Shown here: positions 4,949 to 8,984 of the stretch, piece by piece
Layout: each line of letters begins with the position of its first letter
Numbering within the stretch: position 1 is the stretch's first letter
Source: CAZWSE01 sp964636575
Lineage (GTDB): Bacteria > Pseudomonadota > Alphaproteobacteria > Rhodobacterales > Rhodobacteraceae
Assembly (NCBI GenBank): GCA_964636575.1
Contig: CAZWSE010000116.1
Coordinates: 1 to 8,984 of the forward strand
Direction of reading: 5' to 3'
Length of the DNA stretch: 8,984 nucleotides
Translations under genes and position numbers: made by a program
The notes under the pieces: generated by a model
Databases searched by the model: none
Told to the model about the DNA's origin: nothing
Seen by the model: only the letters and a program-made list of their open reading frames with translations

Positions 4949-5443
4949 TTACCCTCCGAAATGCAGCACGCAAATAAGAGTGAACAAGCGCCGCGCAGTG
5001 TCGATATCCACCTCCGCCTTGCCTTCCAACCGCTCTTGCAAAACACGGCTGCCTTCATTGTGAATACCGCGTCGGGCCATATCAATTGTCTCGATCTGAC
5101 TTGGCGGCAGGGTTTTCACAGCATCGAAATAGCTTTCGCAGATCTGGAAATAATCCTTCACCACTTGCCGAAACGGACTCAGCGACAGATGGAACTCAGC
5201 CGCCTTTTCCGCCTCTTCAGTGTTTACATCGAACACAAGCCGCTTGTCTCTGATCGACAGGCCAACGTGATACGGGCCTTCCGGCACCGCGCGGTCTTCG
5301 CGACCCGGCAAAACGAAGGTGTTGTCTTCCAACAGATCAAACATCGCGACTTTGCGTTCCTGTTCGATCTCGGGAGTGGGCGGCGGCAGGTTCGCGTCGT
5401 CCAGTTCAATTCGGGTAATTCGCGTCATTACATCGTCACTCAT
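4949..5443 (-). CDS. UPF0262 family protein
   Basis: This 164-residue soluble protein is recognised as UPF0262, a family of unknown function found mainly in alphaproteobacteria. Conserved stretches include NLPPPTPEIEQERKVA, EFHLSLSPFRQVVKDYF, ICESYFDAVK, IDMARRGIHNEGSRVLQERL and the closing RRLFTLICVLHFG. No catalytic motif, signal peptide or membrane segment is seen. The ATG lies within the end of hisD (8-nt overlap), with GGAT about 8 nt upstream. A second ATG at 5428 (MTRITRIEL) is an alternative start that matches where many family members begin. It is followed by the phosphatase at 2 nt, so hisD, this gene and the phosphatase are one translationally coupled unit. Confidence 0.92.
   Translation of the reverse strand: MSDDVMTRITRIELDDANLPPPTPEIEQERKVAMFDLLEDNTFVLPGREDRAVPEGPYHVGLSIRDKRLVFDVNTEEAEKAAEFHLSLSPFRQVVKDYFQICESYFDAVKTLPPSQIETIDMARRGIHNEGSRVLQERLEGKAEVDIDTARRLFTLICVLHFGG
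4952..4957 (-). promoter_or_regulatory. Ribosome binding site fixing the phosphatase start
   Basis: GGAGGG on the minus strand lies at the very end of UPF0262, just before its TAA, and 5 nt from the GTG at 4946. It is the strongest such site near the gene and decides for the GTG over the upstream TTG. Confidence 0.75.
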
Positions 5444-6737
5444 TCAACTTATCCAACCTTGCGCGCACTGACAGGCCATGAGCCTCAAGGCTTTCAGACT
5501 GCGCCAATCTCTCCCCTGCAGGTCCGATAGCACGCAAGGCGCCCGGTGTCATCCGCGCCAAGGTGGTGCGCTTCATGAAATCAAGCACAGAAAGGCCGGA
5601 ACTGAACCGCGCTGACCTAGCGGTAGGCAGTACATGGTTGGGGCCACCAACATAGTCACCAATTGCTTCAGGGGTCCAAGACCCCATAAAAATAGCGCCC
5701 GCATGGCTGATCTGCGCCGACAAGGCATCGACATCCGCCACGCAAAGCTCAAGATGTTCCGGCGCAATCCGGTTTGATAAGGCTGCCGCAACGTTAAGGT
5801 CAGGAACGGTAACAATCGCCCCGAAATCACGCCAACTGGCGCCAGCAATGATACGACGTTCCAGCGTTTCCAGCCGTTTCTCTACGGCGTCAGCCACGGC
5901 CTGCCCAAAGGCTGCATCGGTCGTAATCAACAACGACTGCGCGCTTTCGTCATGCTCGGCTTGGCTCAACAGATCGAGCGCAATCCAGTCAGGGTCATTG
6001 TCTGCATCGGCAATCACCAGAATCTCAGACGGACCCGCGATCATATCAATGCCGACCTTGCCAAAGACACGGCGCTTTGCAGCGGCCACAAAAGCATTTC
6101 CCGGTCCGGTGATCTTATCAACCGGCGGCACCGTTTCAGTGCCGTAGGCAAGTGCTGCAATCGCTTGTGCCCCGCCCATACGGTAAATCTCATCCACACC
6201 AGCAATGCTCGCCGCCAACAAAACCAGCGGATTCACAACGCCATCAGGGGTCGGCACCGCAATCGCCAAACGCTCAACACCCGCAACCTTTGCCGGAACA
6301 GCATTCATCAACACAGACGACGGATAACTTGCCAAGCCACCCGGGACATAAAGGCCAGCCGCCGACACAGGGGTCCAACGCCAGCCCAGTTCGGCACCAG
6401 CCTCGTCTACCCAAGACGCATCTTCGGGCAGCTGACGGATGTGATAGGCACGAATACGATCCGCCGCCAACTCAAGCGCAGCGCGGTCTTCATCGGACAC
6501 TTTCGCGCACTCGGCTTCTATCTCATCTTGCGAAAAGCGCAGGCCAGCAGCGGTCAATTCCAAACGGTCAAATTTCGCCGTCAGATCCAAAACTGCTTGA
6601 TCACCACGGGCGCGCACATCTTCAATGATACCCGCAACGACAACATCCACATCAGGGCTGTCCTCGCGCTTGGCAGACAGTAACGCCGCGAACTGCGCCT
6701 CAAAATCCGGCTGTTCATATGACAAGAAAACAGGCAT
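5436..6737 (-). CDS. hisD: Histidinol dehydrogenase
   Basis: This 433-residue enzyme catalyses the last two steps of histidine synthesis, NAD-dependent oxidation of histidinol through histidinal to histidine, as a zinc homodimer. Visible motifs are GLYVPGG, ITGPGNAFVAAAKR, DMIAGPSEILV, SQAEHDESAQ, APEHLEL and GPNHVLPT. The zinc ligands Q259, H262, D361 and H420 and the catalytic pair E327-H328 align with E. coli HisD within one residue. The ATG at 6737 (MPVFLSYEQPDF) is chosen over an upstream TTG at 6791 because GGAGGG lies 4 nt before it and the length then fits the family. The TTG also falls on the -35 box. It heads the unit with UPF0262 and the phosphatase, from a promoter at 6765-6791. 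No other his gene is in the window. Confidence 0.97.
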   Translation of the reverse strand: MPVFLSYEQPDFEAQFAALLSAKREDSPDVDVVVAGIIEDVRARGDQAVLDLTAKFDRLELTAAGLRFSQDEIEAECAKVSDEDRAALELAADRIRAYHIRQLPEDASWVDEAGAELGWRWTPVSAAGLYVPGGLASYPSSVLMNAVPAKVAGVERLAIAVPTPDGVVNPLVLLAASIAGVDEIYRMGGAQAIAALAYGTETVPPVDKITGPGNAFVAAAKRRVFGKVGIDMIAGPSEILVIADADNDPDWIALDLLSQAEHDESAQSLLITTDAAFGQAVADAVEKRLETLERRIIAGASWRDFGAIVTVPDLNVAAALSNRIAPEHLELCVADVDALSAQISHAGAIFMGSWTPEAIGDYVGGPNHVLPTARSARFSSGLSVLDFMKRTTLARMTPGALRAIGPAGERLAQSESLEAHGLSVRARLDKLNE

Positions 6738-6741
6738 GAGA

Positions 6742-6747
6742 CCCTCC
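6742..6747 (-). promoter_or_regulatory. Ribosome binding site fixing the hisD start
   Basis: GGAGGG on the minus strand, 4 nt before the ATG at 6735-6737, supports the shorter 433-residue form. Confidence 0.8.
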
Positions 6748-6764
6748 AAGCACCGAAAACCCGC

Positions 6765-6791
6765 AATATAGCGCGCGCCCCTCAGCCTCAA
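6765..6791 (-). promoter_or_regulatory. Predicted hisD promoter
   Basis: On the minus strand TATATT (6765-6770) is a strong -10 box, with TTGAGG (6786-6791) as -35 at a short 15-nt spacing. The start near 6758 gives a leader of about 20 nt, too short for a his leader-peptide attenuator. It sits just after the terminator of the preceding gene. Confidence 0.45.
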
Positions 6792-6834
6792 CTTCTTTGT
6801 TCAAAATAAATCCCCGCCGGAGGCATCCAAGGGC

Positions 6835-6863
6835 AAAAACTCAAGCCCCGTGGTCAGGGGCCT
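6835..6863 (-). terminator. Terminator overlapping the DUF2948 stop codon
   Basis: On the minus strand GCCCC pairs with GGGGC around a 7-nt loop. The stem extends by a G-U and an A-U pair to seven, and TTTTT follows after 3 nt. The 3' arm runs into the TGA stop at 6841-6843, so the terminator is built into the last codons of the gene. It would separate the murA unit from hisD. Confidence 0.55.
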
Positions 6864-7320
6864 TCTTGGACGGGGCCAAATAGGGTCGGGTTACATCCTT
6901 TAACGACACATCCAAAGCCTCAACATCCAAGCGAATGGCGCCATCGCCCGCCAAGGTCAGCAAAACATGCCCCGCACCATCAGATGACGGCTCAAAACTC
7001 ACGGCCATAACAGACAAGATCAAATCCTGATCCGCACGATCAATCCCAAGGCTCGACACCTTCAAAACACTGTCCACAACCAGCAAAGACTGCACACGCT
7101 CATACCGGCGATTTCGAGCCTCGGCGTTTGATTTGTCTTCCCAGCGAAAGCGGTTCAGCAACACAGCAAACCGACGCCGCGCAGCATCCCAACGCATTTC
7201 AGTGATCGGAAACACAGCGTCTTGGGCGAGCGAGGACACAACTTCCAAGTCCTCACCCGTCAAAGCACCAAGGTTCAGCGGGGCCTCGCGCCCGTCTTCA
7301 AAGGTGGCATCCGTGCTCAC
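6841..7320 (-). CDS. DUF2948 family protein
   Basis: This 159-residue soluble protein is recognised as DUF2948, an alphaproteobacterial family of unknown function that often sits next to murA. Conserved-looking parts are LNLGALTGEDLEVVSSLAQDA, the arginine-rich ARRRFAVLLNRFRWED (about residues 47-62) and the C-terminal DVSLKDVTRPYLA. No catalytic motif, signal peptide or membrane segment is visible. It starts at a GTG that overlaps the murA stop as GTGA, with AAGG shortly upstream, so it is translationally coupled to murA. The last codons form the arm of a terminator. Its role in peptidoglycan synthesis is only suggested by position. Confidence 0.9.
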   Translation of the reverse strand: MSTDATFEDGREAPLNLGALTGEDLEVVSSLAQDAVFPITEMRWDAARRRFAVLLNRFRWEDKSNAEARNRRYERVQSLLVVDSVLKVSSLGIDRADQDLILSVMAVSFEPSSDGAGHVLLTLAGDGAIRLDVEALDVSLKDVTRPYLAPSKKAPDHGA

Positions 7321-8585
7321 GATCCCTTAACCCGTTCAATCTTGGCACCCACCGCTTCAAGCTTGCGGACAACATGCTCATAGCCACGATCAAGATGATA
7401 AACGCGGTTCACAATCGTGTCGCCTTCTGCTGCCAACCCCGCAAGGATCAAGGACACAGAGGCCCGCAAATCGGTTGCCATGACAGGCGCACCGCGCAAC
7501 TTATCAACGCCGGTCACAGTGGCTGTGCCGCCTTGGACATCAATTTTTGCGCCCATGCGGATCAGCTCTGGGGCATGCATAAAGCGGTTCTCGAAAATCT
7601 TTTCCTCCAGAACGCTGACACCCTCAGCCGTACACAGCAGCGCCATCATCTGGGCCTGCAAATCAGTAGGAAAGCCGGGAAAGGGTTCGGTCGTCACATC
7701 CACGGCTTTCACAGGGCCTGACCCGCGTTTGACCATCAATCCATTCGCAGTCTCGGACACTTCAATGCCCGTCGCCGTCAGCTTTTCGACAAAAGCCTCG
7801 ACCAAATTCATCCGTCCGCCCAACAACTCAACTTCGCCGCCACAAATGGCAGGGGCAAGCATATAGGTGCCAAGCTCAATCCGGTCAGTCACGACGGGAT
7901 GGGTGGCACCGTTCAAACGATCAACACCCTGAATGGTGATGGTCGAGGTGCCATCCCCCTCAATCTGCGCGCCCATCTTGCGCAAGCAATCCGCCAAATC
8001 CACGATCTCGGGCTCGCGGGCCGCGTTGTTGATAACAGACGTGCCCTTGGCCAAAGTGGCGGCCATAAGCGCGTTTTCAGTCGCCCCGACGGACGCGAAA
8101 TCAAAATCAACGGTGCCGCCCTTGAGGCCCTTCGGCGCCTTGGCGTGCACATAACCGTCGCGCAGATCCAACTCGGCGCCCATGGCTTCAAGGGCTTTCA
8201 AATGCAAATCCACAGGCCGCGCACCAATCGCACAGCCACCGGGCAACGACACCACGGCCTCGCCGAAACGGGCCAACATAGGACCAAGCACCAATATAGA
8301 GGCGCGCATTTTGCGCACGATGTCATAGTGGGCGGTTTTGTTGTGAATATCGTGGCTCGACATGGCCAGAACCTGCCCGCCTTGCAGGCTGCTGACTTCA
8401 GCGCCAAGCGATTGCAACAGATCAGTCATCGTTTTGATGTCAGACAGACGCGGCGCGTTGGTCAGGGTCAACGGCTCATCCGACAAAAGGGTTGCAGGCA
8501 TCAGCGTCAAACACGCGTTTTTTGCGCCCGCAATCGGAATTTGACCCTTCAAAGGGCCGTTTCCTGTCACAACAATTGAATCCAT
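7317..8585 (-). CDS. murA: UDP-N-acetylglucosamine 1-carboxyvinyltransferase
   Basis: This 422-residue cytoplasmic enzyme transfers enolpyruvate from PEP to UDP-GlcNAc, the first committed step of peptidoglycan synthesis. K22-N23 (GAKNACL), the fosfomycin-reactive C118 in LPGGCAIGARPVDLHL, D308 in GFPTDLQAQ and R400 in HLDRGYEH match the E. coli K22, N23, C115, D305 and R397 positions. Since the catalytic cysteine is present, the enzyme should be of the fosfomycin-sensitive type. Length is normal. The ATG follows the small upstream gene by 8 nt with an AGG-containing ribosome site, and the stop overlaps the DUF2948 start, so the three form an operon. Confidence 0.98.
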   Translation of the reverse strand: MDSIVVTGNGPLKGQIPIAGAKNACLTLMPATLLSDEPLTLTNAPRLSDIKTMTDLLQSLGAEVSSLQGGQVLAMSSHDIHNKTAHYDIVRKMRASILVLGPMLARFGEAVVSLPGGCAIGARPVDLHLKALEAMGAELDLRDGYVHAKAPKGLKGGTVDFDFASVGATENALMAATLAKGTSVINNAAREPEIVDLADCLRKMGAQIEGDGTSTITIQGVDRLNGATHPVVTDRIELGTYMLAPAICGGEVELLGGRMNLVEAFVEKLTATGIEVSETANGLMVKRGSGPVKAVDVTTEPFPGFPTDLQAQMMALLCTAEGVSVLEEKIFENRFMHAPELIRMGAKIDVQGGTATVTGVDKLRGAPVMATDLRASVSLILAGLAAEGDTIVNRVYHLDRGYEHVVRKLEAVGAKIERVKGS

Positions 8586-8593
8586 CTGCCTGC

Positions 8594-8773
8594 CTACTCT
8601 TCCGCGTTATCGGTCGTTTGACCTGTTTTATCTGCTCTCGCCCCATTTGCCCCGGCTTTTGCACGGGCTTGCGCCTTGCGTTTGGCCATATTCTCCTTAA
8701 GCGCCGCTTTCAAGCGATCGTCGCGGGTCGGGTCCGCCTTGGAATGGGGTCTGGGAGTCGTTTTTCCAGTCAT
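8594..8773 (-). CDS. Small basic hypothetical protein upstream of murA
   Basis: This 59-residue hydrophilic protein is rich in Lys, Arg and Ala, with a central predicted helix DDRLKAALKENMAKRKAQAR and an acidic, probably disordered tail (TDNAEE). No motif, signal peptide or membrane segment is seen. Similar short proteins precede murA in relatives, to my recollection, but no function is known. I start it at the ATG at 8773. An ATG at 8785 would add MHGC and a TTG at 8800 more, with none having a good ribosome binding site. It stops 8 nt before murA, so it is probably the first gene of the murA operon. Confidence 0.7.
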   Translation of the reverse strand: MTGKTTPRPHSKADPTRDDRLKAALKENMAKRKAQARAKAGANGARADKTGQTTDNAEE

Positions 8774-8817
8774 ACAACCGTGCATACAACAGGCCCCCAA
8801 AAGGGTCCAGTTAACGC

Positions 8818-8846
8818 TTGCGTGGAAGGAAATTTGGGGCTAATCA
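8818..8846 (+). promoter_or_regulatory. Predicted promoter of tRNA-Thr
   Basis: TTGCGT (8818-8823) and TAATCA (8841-8846) are separated by 17 nt, matching the sigma-70 boxes at four of six positions each. The start near 8853 lies about 30 nt before the tRNA. The promoter faces away from the murA operon, whose own promoter must overlap this short divergent spacer but was not resolved. Confidence 0.5.
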
Positions 8847-8883
8847 CGCGCCCACGGTCGCCCTGATTTCAAGCGACCCAAAG

Positions 8884-8958
8884 GCTGTGGTAGCTCAGTG
8901 GTAGAGCGCGTCATTGGTAATGACGAGGTCGGGAGTTCAATCCTCCCTCACAGCACCA
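8884..8958 (+). tRNA. tRNA-Thr (anticodon GGT), CCA encoded
   Basis: This is a complete 75-nt cloverleaf. Acceptor GCTGTGG pairs with TCACAGC (one G-U). The D stem is GCTC/GAGC, the anticodon stem CGTCA/TGACG encloses TTGGTAA with GGT at 8916-8918, and the T stem GGGAG/CTCCC encloses TTCAATC. A is the discriminator and CCA is encoded. It reads threonine ACC and ACU codons. Nothing further is seen in the 26 nt to the window end. Confidence 0.97.
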
Positions 8959-8984
8959 TAACTTCCAATTCCCGAACGCAAAAC

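Noticed and set aside
4947..4973. Extended phosphatase start at a TTG
   Set aside because: It would overlap UPF0262 by 25 nt, and the GGAGGG before the GTG at 4946 is a far better initiation site.
5952..6683. 243-codon plus-strand open frame within hisD
   Set aside because: It is antisense to a gene with all catalytic residues, and its His/Arg/Asn-rich composition is typical of a shadow frame.
6738..6791. Extended hisD start at a TTG, adding 18 residues
   Set aside because: The extra residues do not fit the family, the TTG lies in the likely -35 box, and the ATG at 6737 has a strong ribosome site.
7899..8579. 226-codon plus-strand open frame within murA
   Set aside because: It is antisense to an intact murA, low in complexity, and resembles no protein family I know.

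Overview
The window looks like part of an alphaproteobacterial chromosome, most likely Rhodobacterales (Roseobacter-type). The grounds are the gene set and order (murA, DUF2948, hisD, UPF0262, a low-molecular-weight phosphatase, infA, maf, a short RNase E/G, yacG) and the character of the proteins. All recognised protein genes lie on the minus strand, so transcription runs right to left. Only tRNA-Thr and one doubtful 24-residue ORF are on the plus strand.

Right block (8984 to about 6835). tRNA-Thr(GGT) is on the plus strand behind its own promoter. Divergent from it, a small basic protein, murA and a DUF2948 protein form a tight unit (8-nt gap, then a GTGA overlap). A rho-independent hairpin on the DUF2948 stop codon ends it. 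Next block (6791 to about 4345). hisD has its own promoter and overlaps UPF0262, which is coupled to a phosphatase whose GTG start lies 2 nt after the UPF0262 stop. A terminator follows at 4345-4365.

Middle (about 4487 to 2274). This part looks like an insert in an otherwise conserved gene order. It has AT-rich spacers, an unrecognised secreted 102-residue protein with a duplicated 36/37-bp element upstream and two hairpins downstream, a carbon-nitrogen hydrolase with TGATCAC palindromes around its likely promoter, and a possible 24-residue hydrophobic peptide ORF on the other strand, overlapping it tail to tail.

Left block (2273 to 45). infA, a GC-rich hairpin, maf, RNase E/G and yacG are closely packed (ATGA overlap, then zero spacing). 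tRNA-Phe(GAA) follows with its own promoter and leader hairpin.

Together the conserved genes cover translation initiation, RNA decay, nucleotide hygiene, histidine synthesis and peptidoglycan precursor synthesis. No phage, insertion sequence, CRISPR or defence gene was recognised. The least explained part is the 2.2-kb insert, where most of the findings lie.
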